This document shows, one piece after another, positions 54,813 through 63,140 of a DNA stretch of 64,000 bases (position 1 is its first letter; each line of letters begins with the position of its first letter). The notes under the pieces were generated by a model that did not search any database, was not told where the DNA came from, and worked only from the letters and a program-made list of their open reading frames with translations. Source of the stretch: Streptomyces shenzhenensis (lineage in GTDB: Bacteria; Actinomycetota; Actinomycetes; Streptomycetales; Streptomycetaceae); contig NZ_JAJONF010000002.1 of NCBI RefSeq assembly GCF_021462265.1, positions 422,727-486,726 of the forward strand, given 5' to 3'. The translations under genes and the position numbers were made by a program.

Positions 54813-54837
54813 ACGGGGGGTAGGGTTTACCCCCCGT
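54813..54837. promoter_or_regulatory. Operator shared with the mini-gene, copy 2
   Basis: ACGGGGGGTA-GGGTT-TACCCCCCGT is a perfect 10-bp inverted repeat with a 5-base centre. It lies between the leftward kinase gene (about 85 bp) and the rightward 105-residue membrane protein (about 70 bp), so one regulator could control both. A related sequence is at 50766-50792. Confidence 0.7.
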
Positions 54838-54894
54838 CCGGCCGGTGGGTTCACGCTGTCGACCCCGCGCCGCCCGGTGCGACATCGTGGGGAC

Positions 54895-55212
54895 ATGACC
54901 GATCGACACTCGAGCGCCGCCGGCCGCCCCTGCCCGGCCGGCAGGACCGACGACATTGAGCAGTTCCTCGTGCACTACGGGGACACCATCGACGACCGGG
55001 TCGCCGAGATCGTCGAAGAGGTCCTCGGCGAGCAGCTGAGGCGGTACCGGCGCGACGTCGTGCTGCCGGTCACCGTCGCGCTGCTGGCGGCCGCGGCCGT
55101 CTCACTGGCGCTCATGTGGTGGAGCCCGTGGACAGTCCCCCTGGTGTGGGCCGCCACCTCCGTCATCTGCGTGTCGCTGTCACGGACCGCCCGGATCCCG
55201 CGCCGCTCGTAA
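54895..55212 (+). CDS. Small two-helix membrane protein
   Basis: 105 residues. The N-terminal 45 residues are cytosolic and acidic (DDIEQFLVHYGDTIDDRVAE). Two hydrophobic helices follow at about 60-78 and 82-97. The ATG follows GTGGGG. I do not recognise the family. It is divergent from the sensor kinase operon and shares the palindrome at 54813-54837, so it probably belongs to the same envelope response. Confidence 0.7.
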   Translation: MTDRHSSAAGRPCPAGRTDDIEQFLVHYGDTIDDRVAEIVEEVLGEQLRRYRRDVVLPVTVALLAAAAVSLALMWWSPWTVPLVWAATSVICVSLSRTARIPRRS

Positions 55213-55233
55213 CGAGCCGCGGGCGTCCGGGCT

Positions 55234-55280
55234 GCGGCCGCCCCGCCGTGCGTACCCCTGACGCACGGCGGGGCGGCCGC
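55234..55280. terminator. Strong hairpin terminator
   Basis: GCGGCCGCCCCGCCGTGCGT and its perfect inverse form a 20-bp stem around a 7-base loop, 21 bases after the stop of the small membrane protein. Confidence 0.88.
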
Positions 55281-55329
55281 GACCGAGTGCTCGGTCACGA
55301 CCGCCCCGGACGGACGGCACCGGAGGCGG

Positions 55330-55455
55330 CTACGCGGTCCCACCCCGCTCCCGGCCCACGGCCTCCTCGATGGCCCGCTGCCACTCACCGGTCAGCCGGG
55401 TCCGCCCGGACAGCTCGGTGGCGATCAGGTGCCTGATCAGCTCCCGGCCGGTCAC
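55330..55455 (-). pseudogene. Short C-terminal fragment, unknown family
   Basis: The leftward frame TGRELIRHLIATELSGRTRL, then GEWQRAIEEAVGRERGGTA ends at 55330. It looks protein-coding by composition and is cut at about 55455, exactly where the rightward VOC fragment begins, so a rearrangement joint lies there. The family is not recognised. Confidence 0.3.
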
Positions 55456-55615
55456 CGCGTTGGTTGTCGACTGCCACGATCCGGAGCGGCTCGCGGCCTT
55501 CTGGCGCGCGGTCCTGGGCTTCAAGGTGATCGACCGGAGCAAGGGCAAGGCCGAGATCGGTTCCTGGGAGCCGACCGTCGAGGAGGTCCGGGCCCGCCAG
55601 ATGCCGCCTGCCCTT
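55451..55615 (+). pseudogene. VOC/glyoxalase-like protein, N-terminal fragment
   Basis: VTALVVDCHDPERLAAFWRA, then VEEVRARQMPP matches the first half of a glyoxalase-like VOC domain (the His in DCH is the usual metal ligand). The frame breaks off just before the glycosyltransferase ribosome site, and the second half is absent. Confidence 0.6.
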
Positions 55616-55650
55616 TCGCCGCCTCACTCCACCTGCGGAGGAACAAGCCC

Positions 55651-57216
55651 ATGCCCCACCTCGGAAGTACGGTGTATCTGCGTGCCGCTGCCGCTGCCGC
55701 TGCCGCTGCCGCTGCCGCTGCCGCGCTGAGCCCGCGGCGCGCGGCGGCACCCCGTCGTACGGCGCCGGCCGAACGCGTTGTGATCGTCTCCGCCAGCATC
55801 GGAGCCGGCCACGACGGCGCCGCGCACGAGCTGCACCGCCGGCTCCGGGCGGAGGGCGTCACCGTCGACCGCTACGACCTGCTCGACCTGCTGCCGGCCC
55901 GGATGGGCCGGGCCGTGCGCGACGGCTATCACCGGGTGCTCGTCCGGGCGCCCTGGGTCTATCAGCGCATCTACAGCAGCACCGAGCGCGCCGGAGGCGG
56001 CGGCCCGCTGGCCCGCGCCCTGCTGCGCACCGCCGAGGACCGCATGCTGCGCGCCCTGCCCGCGGACACGGGCGCCGTGGTCTCCACCTATCCCGGGGCC
56101 AGCCGGGTGCTGGGCAGGCTGCGGCTGGCCGGCCGCCTCGACGTGCCGGTGTTCACCTACCTCACCGACTTCTCGGTGCATCCGCTGTGGGTGGCCGACG
56201 GCGTGGACGTCCACCTCGCCGCGCACGCCGTGCCCGCCGCGCAGGCCCGGGCTCTCGGCGCGGGCGACGTCCGGGTGGGCGGGCCGGTCGTGGACCCGCG
56301 CTTCAGGCCCGCACAGGCGGGCGAACGCAGCGCCGCCCGGGCGCGGTTCGGGCTGCCCGCCACCGCCCCGCTCGCCCTGCTGGTCGCCGGTTCCTGGGGG
56401 GTCGGCCCGGTCCGGCAGGTGGCCCTGGAGCTGCAGGGCTGCGGCGCGGCCGTGCCGGTCGTGGTCTGCGGCCGCAACGAGGCGCTGGCCCAGCAGCTGC
56501 GCGAGGACGGCATCGAGCACGCCTACGGCTGGGTCGACGACATGCCCGGTCTGATGCACGCCGCCGACGTGCTCGTCCAGAACGCCGGCGGACTGACCTC
56601 GCTTGAGGCCTTCGCCGCCGGCCTGCCCGTCGCCAGCTACCGCTGCATACCGGGCCACGGACCGGCCAACGCGGCCGCGCTCGACGAGGCGGGCGTCGCC
56701 GCCTGGATCCAGGACGCGGCCGAACTCAAGGACGTCCTCTGCGACTTGATCGGCGGCCCGCGCGGACTGCTGCAACGCGAGGCGGGACTCGCCCTGTTCG
56801 CCGCCGCCGGCCGGGGACCCGCGGACGCGATAGCCCGCGCCTGCGGCGCCCGAGCACCACTCCCCGTCCCGCTCGCCGTGACGGCTTCCGGCGTGTGCGG
56901 GGTGGGGGCTGGTGCGGCTGTTGTGCCTTGCGCCGCAGGTGGGGTGGGGGCTGGTGCGGCTGTTGTGCCTTGCGCCGCAGGTGGGGCGGGAGCCGGTGCG
57001 GCCGTTGCGCCTTCCGCCGCAGACAGGATCCGAACCCGTCCGGCCCTACGGCGGCTCGCCGCCACCGCGGCAGCCGCCTGCACCGTCTGGGCGTGCGCGG
57101 TCGGCACCGGGGTCGCCACCACCGATACCGGCACCGGCGTGATGCACGCCATCGGCCGCACCCTCGACCTCGACGGCCCGCCGCACGCCCATCACCCGGA
57201 GGGCCACCGCTCGTGA
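55651..57216 (+). CDS. MGDG synthase/MurG-like glycosyltransferase, cassette B
   Basis: A 521-residue protein; ATG at 55651 after GGAGG. The start is a poly-Ala tract from a 6-bp repeat. The transferase core (about 35-400) has SASIGAGHDGAAHELHRRL, DLLDLLPARMG, LVAGSWGVGPV, VVVCGRNEALAQQL, GWVDDMPGLMHAAD and NAGGLTSLEAFAAGLPVASY, closely parallel to the cassette A enzyme. The C-terminal 110 residues add three 14-residue repeats (GVGAGAAVVPCAAG type) and a hydrophobic segment (LRRLAATAAAACTVWACAVG) that may anchor it. It should glycosylate a membrane lipid. The stop overlaps the deacetylase start (GTGA), so the two act together. Confidence 0.86.
   Translation: MPHLGSTVYLRAAAAAAAAAAAAAALSPRRAAAPRRTAPAERVVIVSASIGAGHDGAAHELHRRLRAEGVTVDRYDLLDLLPARMGRAVRDGYHRVLVRAPWVYQRIYSSTERAGGGGPLARALLRTAEDRMLRALPADTGAVVSTYPGASRVLGRLRLAGRLDVPVFTYLTDFSVHPLWVADGVDVHLAAHAVPAAQARALGAGDVRVGGPVVDPRFRPAQAGERSAARARFGLPATAPLALLVAGSWGVGPVRQVALELQGCGAAVPVVVCGRNEALAQQLREDGIEHAYGWVDDMPGLMHAADVLVQNAGGLTSLEAFAAGLPVASYRCIPGHGPANAAALDEAGVAAWIQDAAELKDVLCDLIGGPRGLLQREAGLALFAAAGRGPADAIARACGARAPLPVPLAVTASGVCGVGAGAAVVPCAAGGVGAGAAVVPCAAGGAGAGAAVAPSAADRIRTRPALRRLAATAAAACTVWACAVGTGVATTDTGTGVMHAIGRTLDLDGPPHAHHPEGHRS
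55684..55725 (+). repeat. Hexanucleotide repeat coding poly-Ala
   Basis: GCCGCT is repeated six times, followed by GCCGCG, giving 14 consecutive Ala near the N-terminus of the glycosyltransferase. Units of six preserve the frame, so copy number can vary without inactivating the gene. Confidence 0.92.
56899..57024 (+). repeat. Three 42-bp tandem repeats in the glycosyltransferase tail
   Basis: Units start at 56899, 56941 and 56983. The first two are identical, the third has several silent and missense changes. Each encodes 14 residues of the GVGAGAAVVPCAAG type, the first two with a Cys. The identity of units 1 and 2 suggests recent duplication. Confidence 0.92.
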
Positions 57217-57992
57217 GTGCCGCACAACTGCTCCGCACGACCGCCCGGGTCGCCCTCCCGGTCTTGGCCGCCGCTCACGCGGCCCCGGTGCTGTCCACCT
57301 TCGGCCCGCTGCGCAACCGTGCCATGCCCCGCCTCGCCGGCCGGGGCCGCGCCGACCACGTCGCGCTGACCTTCGACGACGGGCCCGACATGCTGTCCAC
57401 CCCGTTCTTTCTGCGTGCCCTGGAGGACCGGAAGGTCACCGCCACCTTCTTCCTCCTCGGCTGCCAGGCGCGCCGTTCACCCGGCCTGGTCCGCGAGATC
57501 GCCGCCGCCGGCCACGAGATCGGCATCCACGGCTGGCTCCACCGCCCCCTGCTGCTGCGCGGCCCGCGCGCCACGTACGACGACTTCGCGCGCGCCCGCG
57601 ACACGGTCGGCGCCCTCACCGGCCGCACCCCGCGCCTGTTCCGCCCGCCCTACGGCGTGATGTCCACCGCCGCCCACCTCGCGGCCCGCCGCCTCGGCCT
57701 CACCCCCGTGCTGTGGACCGCCTGGGGCGAGGACTGGAGGGCCCGGGCCACCCCGGAATCCGTCCACCGCACGGTCACCCGCGACCTGGACGGCGGCGGC
57801 ACCATCCTGCTGCACGACTCCGACTGCACCTCCGCACCGGGCGCCTGGCACTCGGCCCTCGGCGCCCTGCCACGGATCCTCGACACCTGCGAGGAGCGAG
57901 GCCTGTCGGTCGGGCCGCTGCGCGAGCACGGACGCCCCGGGGGAGCGGGCACCACGCCGCGCACCCGCGCAGCGGACGGCTTGCGGCGCTGA
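57213..57992 (+). CDS. NodB-type polysaccharide deacetylase, cassette B
   Basis: A 259-residue protein starting at a GTG that overlaps the glycosyltransferase stop. A hydrophobic N-terminus (ALPVLAAAHAAPVLS) is a likely signal or anchor. The complete NodB set follows: TFDDGPD, HGWLHRP (H-x3-H), RPPYG and LHDSDCTSA, plus VLWTAWGEDWRA. It is clearly related to the deacetylase at 31831, including VLWTAWG and the C-terminal GLSVGPLREH. It probably removes an acetyl group from the sugar attached by the linked glycosyltransferase. Confidence 0.92.
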   Translation: MSAAQLLRTTARVALPVLAAAHAAPVLSTFGPLRNRAMPRLAGRGRADHVALTFDDGPDMLSTPFFLRALEDRKVTATFFLLGCQARRSPGLVREIAAAGHEIGIHGWLHRPLLLRGPRATYDDFARARDTVGALTGRTPRLFRPPYGVMSTAAHLAARRLGLTPVLWTAWGEDWRARATPESVHRTVTRDLDGGGTILLHDSDCTSAPGAWHSALGALPRILDTCEERGLSVGPLREHGRPGGAGTTPRTRAADGLRR

Positions 57993-58011
57993 CGGCCGCC
58001 GCGGCGCCCGG

Positions 58012-58190
58012 TCAACGGGCGGCGCGCACCCCGTCCAGTGCGATGGCCAGCACCCGGTCGCGCTGGGCGTCGTCGACGAAGGTCGTCCCCGTGACGCCCG
58101 AGACCAGCCGCAGCAGATCGCCGATGTCCATGTCCTTGCGCGCCACGCCCGCCTCCTGGGCCCGCTCGAACAGCGGACCGCCCGCAGGTC
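58012..58190 (-). pseudogene. TetR-type regulator, C-terminal fragment
   Basis: The leftward frame GPLFERAQEAGVARKDMDIG, then LLRLVSGVTGTTF and ending DGVRAAR is the end of a TetR-family ligand domain. It is truncated at about 58190 by IS sequence; the DNA-binding part is gone. Confidence 0.65.
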
Positions 58191-58503
58191 GGTCACCCCC
58201 GCAAACGCCCGGACGCCCTGCTCGGCGACAAGGGCTACGACAGCAACCCCAACCGCCAGGAGCTGCGAGAGCGCCGGATCCTGCCGATCATCTCCCGCAA
58301 GGGATCTCGGGACATCATCGGTCTCGGCAAGCTCCGCTACGCCGTCGAGCAGGCCTTCGCCCAGCTCCACCAGTTCAAGCGCCTCGCCGTCCGCTGGGAA
58401 ACGACGCCTCGACCTCCACAACGCCCTCGTCTCACTCGCCTGCGCGGTTATCTGCTGGCGACGCCTCAATACCCATAGCCAGTGGTCGTGTTACGAGTTC
58501 TAA
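58185..58503 (+). pseudogene. IS5-family transposase, C-terminal remnant
   Basis: ALLGDKGYDSNPNRQELRER and ISRKGSRDIIGLGKLRYAVE, then AQLHQFKRLAVRWE match the last third of an IS5-type transposase with the final catalytic Glu. A frameshift follows, then LHNALVSLACAVICWRRL to a stop at 58503. The rest of the element is absent. Confidence 0.8.
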
Positions 58504-58628
58504 GGGTTTGCAGAGGAACAACATGCGGGCGCATGGTGCGCTGACCTGCGATGTCAAGTCGCAGAACCCGCAAGTTATTTCACGGCAAGCCCTAAGTTAC
58601 CGGTATTGAGCTAAGGCCTCGCAGAGAA

Positions 58629-59006
58629 TCAACATGCTGATGTGATCTCGGTGGGACTGCTGCTCGCGAGGAACGCGGTGACGTCTGCGGGCGTCCGGAA
58701 TCTGGCTGCGGAGGGTGGAATGGTGTAGCCACGTTGGGCCAGGAGGGGCTGGACTTGGTGAACGGCCCTGGTGAGGGTGCTGGCGTTGACTCCGAAGAGC
58801 TGGGCGAGCAGTTCTCGGGTGCCGAGTTTGCGCTGGTAGAGCACGGTGGCCAGGACTCTGTCGCCGGTGGTCAGCTTATCCTTGGCCCCGGCGCCACGAG
58901 CACGGATGCGCTCGCCTCCTCGCTGCCAGAGCCGTCCCTGTTCGCGTAACTCGTGCAGATCCTGGGCCAGTTGGTTGATGAGTTTGTCCAGCGCCGATTC
59001 GGGCAT
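58629..59006 (-). CDS. Transposase-associated helix-turn-helix protein, probably partial
   Basis: 125 residues from the ATG at 59006 (MPESALDKLINQLAQDLHEL). A basic segment (GERIRARGAGAKDKLTTGDR) is followed by a helix-turn-helix (VLYQRKLGTRELLAQLFGVN, STLTRAVHQVQPLL). This pattern occurs in DDE transposase helper or N-terminal segments in Streptomyces. The frame upstream continues as GCLRNPELTG, so the gene may once have been longer. It lies among other IS remnants and could be inactive. Confidence 0.55.
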   Translation of the reverse strand: MPESALDKLINQLAQDLHELREQGRLWQRGGERIRARGAGAKDKLTTGDRVLATVLYQRKLGTRELLAQLFGVNASTLTRAVHQVQPLLAQRGYTIPPSAARFRTPADVTAFLASSSPTEITSAC

Positions 59007-59046
59007 GCCGGTCAGCTCCGGATTGCGCAGACACCCGCTGCAGGAC

Positions 59047-59154
59047 TGTGGAGACGTGCCGTCGGCTGGCCGCGGGTTCCTGGCTCTCGGTCCTGCTGGT
59101 CGCCGTCGTCCCGCTGGCGACGCGGGCCTACGACCGGGCCGTGGCGGCGGGCTG
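59047..59154 (+). pseudogene. Membrane protein C-terminal fragment
   Basis: The rightward frame RRLAAGSWLSVLLVAVVPLA then TRAYDRAVAAG ends at a TGA at 59152-59154. It resembles the final helix and tail of an MFS-type transporter, without the rest. Confidence 0.35.
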
Positions 59155-59208
59155 AGGGGCTGCCGGGCAGCGTGCCCCGTCTGCAACGGCGGACGGTCTC
59201 CAGCACAG

Positions 59209-59239
59209 TGTCCCGGGGCCGCTCAGACGCCCCGGGACA
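59209..59239. terminator. Hairpin terminator of the lost LLM gene
   Basis: TGTCCCGGGGC and GCCCCGGGACA form a perfect 11-bp stem with a 9-base loop. It lies just beyond the leftward stop at 59263 and faces the end of the membrane fragment at 59154. Confidence 0.75.
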
Positions 59240-59262
59240 TTTGTGTCGGCCCACGGGCGCCC

Positions 59263-59500
59263 TCAGCGCCCGGTGTGCGCACGCCAGGTGTCGTGCAGCC
59301 GGGCGAGGTGCTGGAAGCCGTCCACGACCTGGTCGGTCGCCACGCCGAAGTCCACCAGGCACGCGACCTCGTCCACGCCGGCGTCGGCGAGTTGCTTGAG
59401 CGTAGCCATGCACTCCTCGACGGTCCCGAACATGCCGCTGGTCTCGAAGTACCGGTCGAAGGCCTGGGCCACCAGGAAACGGCGGTCCTCCTCGCTTCGC
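59263..59500 (-). pseudogene. LLM-class flavin oxidoreductase, C-terminal fragment
   Basis: AQAFDRYFETSGMFGTVEEC, then LADAGVDEVACLVDFGVATD is the C-terminal part of a luciferase-like monooxygenase of the MupA/Atu3640 type common in biosynthetic clusters. Its upstream portion is replaced by an integrase fragment in a different frame at about 59500. Confidence 0.75.
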
Positions 59501-59740
59501 CGCGGCGCATGCCGGTGCCGAGCATGACCTCGAACAAGTCGGTGAGCCGGTCGGCATAGTGCTCCGCGTTGTGCCGCAGGAACGCCGCGGCCTCATCGGG
59601 GGTCAGCAGAGGTGTACGGCGGCGCGGGGTTTGGCGGGGTACGGAGTGCTTGGCCGGGTGCAGCGCAGCCGCCACGTCCGCACCGCGTGGTTCAGGGCGC
59701 CTCGCAGCATGGCCACCGCGTGGTGAACGGCGCGGCGATC
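59495..59740 (-). pseudogene. Tyrosine recombinase (phage integrase) fragment
   Basis: The leftward frame LLTPDEAAAFLRHNAEHYAD and RLTDLFEVMLGTGMRRGEA is the start of the catalytic domain of a tyrosine integrase (the Arg of GMRRGEA is the first catalytic Arg). RGALNHAVRTWRL upstream belongs to its core-binding domain. The rest is missing. It may be the scar of an integrated element. Confidence 0.7.
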
Positions 59741-59890
59741 GCTGTCGCGCTCGACGATCTCAAGTCCGCACTCGACGAATGGATCAAGATCTGGAACGAG
59801 ACCGCCCGTCCCTTCAAGTGGACCAAGACCGCCGACCTGATCATCGACCGGATCTGCCCCTACTGCGACAGGATCTCCGGACCAGCTCAC
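59720..59890 (+). pseudogene. IS630-family transposase, C-terminal remnant
   Basis: VALDDLKSALDEWIKIWNET then RPFKWTKTADLIIDRICPYC and RISGPAH matches the extreme C-terminus of IS630 transposases. It is a different subgroup from the element at 40346-43443. Confidence 0.75.
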
Positions 59891-60264
59891 TGGTACATGG
59901 CTCGCACCCCACCCCGGGGAGGCGAACTGGCCCTTTCAAAGCAGAGCGGCGGCCGCTGCCGAAGCGTTATCCCGCGGACGGAACGCCGCCGTCATCCCAT
60001 GGACGGAAGGGTGTCGCCCGGTGTGTGCTCAACTGCGTCCCCGCGGCGGTTGAACACCCGCGGGGCGGGTGTCCGCGGTCGGCGACGCTTGATCGCCGCA
60101 GCGCTGCGATGCCATCGTGAGCCGCGGCGCAGCAGGGGTGAGCCGCACACAACAGCCTGTCCTGGAAGCAGAGCTGGAACGAGGCCACCGGCGAAGCGGC
60201 CACCCGGGACCGCTCCCGCGCCGCGCGGGGCCTGTGTGTCGCCCCCTACGAGAAGGGGCTCGTC
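59891..60264. other. Intergenic region, no gene seen
   Basis: About 370 bp upstream of the alpha/beta hydrolase. Nothing recognisable beyond the end of the IS630 remnant; the promoter of the hydrolase-ABC transcript should be here. Confidence 0.45.
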
Positions 60265-61068
60265 ATGCCATTCGTGAGCACCAACGGCATCCGGCTCTCC
60301 TACCAGCGGTCGGGGAGCGGTGTGCCCGTCCTGCTGATCATGGGGTCCTCGGCCTCGGGCCGGGTGTGGACCCTGCACCAGACACCGGCCCTGAATCGTG
60401 CCGGGTACGAGACGGTCGCCTTCGACAACCGGGGCGTTCCCCCGTCCGACGCGCCTGGGGGCGACTACGCGCTCGCCGACCTGGTGGCCGACACCAAGGG
60501 CCTCATCGAGCGGCTCGAGCTGGGACCCTGCCACCTTGTGGGAACCTCGCTGGGCTCCATGGTCGCCCAGGAGCTGGCGCTCGCCGCGCCCGAACTGGTC
60601 CGTTCGGCGGTGTTGATCGCCAGCAGGGCCCGGTCGGACACCTTCCGGCGGGCCCAGCTCGCCGCGGACAAGGCGCTGCGGGAGAGCGGGGTGCGGTTGC
60701 CCGCCGACTACGAGGCGGTCAAGACGGTCGCCGAGATGTTCTCGCCGGCGACGCTCAACGACGACGCCGCCGTCGGCCCGATGCTGGAACTCTTCGAGCT
60801 GGCCGGAGGCGGGAACACCGCCGCGGGGCAGGCAGCGGTCGTCGAGCGGCTCGGCGACCGCCGGGAGGCGCTGGGCGGCATCACCGTGCCGTGCCGGGCC
60901 ATCGCGTTCGCCGACGACCTGATCAGCCCGCCCCACCTGGTCGCCGAGGTGGCCGACGCCATCCCCGGCTGCGACTTCGTGGAGATACCGGACTGCGGCC
61001 ACCTGGGCTACCTGGAACGCCCGTACGAGGTCAATGCGGCCGTCATCGAGTTCTTCGACAAGTACTGA
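60265..61068 (+). CDS. Alpha/beta hydrolase
   Basis: A 267-residue enzyme with the full fold: strand/oxyanion VLLIMGSSASGRVW, FDNRGVPPSD, nucleophile elbow LVGTSLGSMVAQ (Ser in GTSLGS), acid in the FADDLISP region and His in IPDCGHLGYLE. Such hydrolases often sit in antibiotic clusters as thioesterase-like or lactone hydrolases. The ATG at 60265 follows AGAAGGGG. It is 45 bases from the ABC exporter gene, and an HmaS-like gene follows, so the three may be a fragment of one cluster. Confidence 0.9.
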   Translation: MPFVSTNGIRLSYQRSGSGVPVLLIMGSSASGRVWTLHQTPALNRAGYETVAFDNRGVPPSDAPGGDYALADLVADTKGLIERLELGPCHLVGTSLGSMVAQELALAAPELVRSAVLIASRARSDTFRRAQLAADKALRESGVRLPADYEAVKTVAEMFSPATLNDDAAVGPMLELFELAGGGNTAAGQAAVVERLGDRREALGGITVPCRAIAFADDLISPPHLVAEVADAIPGCDFVEIPDCGHLGYLERPYEVNAAVIEFFDKY

Positions 61069-61113
61069 GCACGCGGCGGCGCGCCATGCGCGGTTGCATG
61101 AGAAGCGAGGCGG

Positions 61114-63075
61114 ATGTCCGTGTCGATGATGGGTGGCGGAGGCCCGGCAGGGCTGCGGCTGGACGATGAGTCGATCACCCGGCAACGGGTCAGGCCGGGT
61201 ACGGTGCGCCGGATCTTCCCGTATACGAAGAAGTTCCGCTGGTCGCTGCTGCTGCTGATGCTGACCACGGTCGTCAACGCGGGCACCGCGGTCGCCACCC
61301 CGCTGATATTGAAAATGATCATCGACGACGGCATCGAGCCGAGGGACCGTTCAGTCGTGGTGGGGCTGTGCCTGGCGGTCGCCGGACTGGCGCTGGTCGA
61401 CGCCGCGGCGGTGTACGTCCAGAGCTGGTGCTCGGGCCGGGTCGGCGAGGGCATCGTCTACGAGCTGCGCACCCAGGTCTTCGCCCATGTGCAGGAGCAG
61501 CCTCTGGCCTTCTTCACCCGGGCACAGACCGGTGCGCTGGTCAGCCGGCTCAACGCCGACGTCATCGGTGCCCGGCAAGCGGTCACCACATTGCTGTCCC
61601 AGTCGGTCTCCACGCTCCTGACGCTGGTCCTCGTGCTCGGTGCGATGTTCTACCTGTCGTGGCAGATCACCGTCGCCGCGCTGGTGATGATTCCGTTCTT
61701 CCTCGTGCCGGTTCGGCTCATCGCCCGCCGCCTGCAACGGCTCACCCGGGAGACGATGCAGCTCGACGCCGAGATGAGCTCGATGATGAACGAGCGCTTC
61801 AACGTCTCCGGGGCGATGCTCGCCAAGCTCTACGGCCGCTCGACGGACGAGGAGGCGATGTTCGCGGGCAAGGCCGCCCGGGTGCGGGACGTCGCCGCGG
61901 TCGGCGTGGTATGGGGGCGGCTCCTGTTCATCATCGTCAGCGTCCTCACCGCCATGACCACGGCTCTTGTCTACGGCCTCGGAGGCGTCCTCACCATCGG
62001 CGGTACGCTGGAGATCGGCACCCTGGTGGCCATGGTGACGCTGCTGCTTCGACTGTACGGGCCGATCAACCAGCTGACGACCATGCAGTCGACCGCGATG
62101 ATCGCCCTGGTCAGCTTCGACCGGGTGTTCGAGGTGCTGGATCTGAAGCCCATCGTCAGCCAAAGCCCCACGGCGCGCGCGCTGCCCGCCGCCGATTCCG
62201 CGCCCGACATCGAGTTCGACCACGTCTCATTCCGGTATCCCGTCGCGAAGGAGGTCTCCCTCGCCTCCCTGGAGACCATCGCGCTGCGCAGGCCGGAACG
62301 CGCCGACAACGTCCTCACCCTGGACGAACTGACCTTCCGTGCTCCTGCCGGCAAGCTCACCGCCCTGGTCGGCCCGTCAGGAGCGGGCAAGACCACCATC
62401 ACCCACCTGGTGCCGCGCCTCTACGACCCCAACGAGGGCCGGGTGCGCATCGGCGGCCACGACATCCGCGACCTGACCCTCCAGTCGCTGCGGGACACCG
62501 TCGGCGTGGTCACCCAGGACGCGCACCTCTTCCACGACACACTGCGCGCCAACCTGCTCTACGCCCGGCCCGACGCCGACGAGAAGGACCTGACGGAGGC
62601 GTGCCGGGCAGCCCTGATCTGGGACACCGTCCAGGCGCTCCCCGACGGCCTCGACACCGTGGTCGGCGACCGGGGGTACCGGCTGTCCGGCGGGGAGAAG
62701 CAGCGCATCGCCCTCGCCCGGCTGCTGCTGAAGGCACCGGCCGTCGTCGTCCTCGACGAGGCCACCGCCCATCTCGACTCCGAGTCGGAGGCCGCCATCC
62801 AGCGAGCTCTGAAGACCGCGCTGGCCGGCCGTACGTCACTCGTGATCGCCCACCGCCTGTCCACCATCCGCGAGGCCGATCAGATCCTCGTGGTCGAGGC
62901 GGGCCGGATCCGTGAGCGCGGAACCCACGCGGAGCTGATCAGCCAGGGCGGGCTGTACGCCGACCTGTACCGCACCCAGTTCGCCGAGCAGGCGCCCGAG
63001 GACACCGACGTCGCGTCCGGGGTGCCCCAGCCCGATCTCGTGCCGCCTGTTCAAATGCCGCACGGCCACAGTTGA
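61114..63075 (+). CDS. ABC exporter, fused membrane and ATPase domains
   Basis: A 653-residue half-transporter. Six membrane helices in the first 320 residues (LLLLMLTTVVNAGTAVATPL, and so on) are followed by an ATPase with Walker A GPSGAGKTT, Q-loop VVTQDAHLF, signature LSGGEKQRIALARLL, Walker B VVVLDEATA and H-loop IAHRLST. An insertion (EVSLASLETIALRRPE) precedes the Walker A strand, as in many actinomycete MsbA-like exporters. It probably works as a homodimer that exports a peptide antibiotic or lipid. Start ATG at 61114 after GCGAGGCGG. Confidence 0.95.
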   Translation: MSVSMMGGGGPAGLRLDDESITRQRVRPGTVRRIFPYTKKFRWSLLLLMLTTVVNAGTAVATPLILKMIIDDGIEPRDRSVVVGLCLAVAGLALVDAAAVYVQSWCSGRVGEGIVYELRTQVFAHVQEQPLAFFTRAQTGALVSRLNADVIGARQAVTTLLSQSVSTLLTLVLVLGAMFYLSWQITVAALVMIPFFLVPVRLIARRLQRLTRETMQLDAEMSSMMNERFNVSGAMLAKLYGRSTDEEAMFAGKAARVRDVAAVGVVWGRLLFIIVSVLTAMTTALVYGLGGVLTIGGTLEIGTLVAMVTLLLRLYGPINQLTTMQSTAMIALVSFDRVFEVLDLKPIVSQSPTARALPAADSAPDIEFDHVSFRYPVAKEVSLASLETIALRRPERADNVLTLDELTFRAPAGKLTALVGPSGAGKTTITHLVPRLYDPNEGRVRIGGHDIRDLTLQSLRDTVGVVTQDAHLFHDTLRANLLYARPDADEKDLTEACRAALIWDTVQALPDGLDTVVGDRGYRLSGGEKQRIALARLLLKAPAVVVLDEATAHLDSESEAAIQRALKTALAGRTSLVIAHRLSTIREADQILVVEAGRIRERGTHAELISQGGLYADLYRTQFAEQAPEDTDVASGVPQPDLVPPVQMPHGHS

Positions 63076-63140
63076 ACAGCGGATCCCCCGGAGCGCCCGG
63101 CCCGCCGGCCTCCGCCCCACCGCTCCCAGGAAGGACAGGC

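Noticed and set aside
55624..55750. Arg-Gln repeat peptide on the minus strand
   Set aside because: It is the complement of the poly-Ala hexanucleotide tract of the glycosyltransferase gene.
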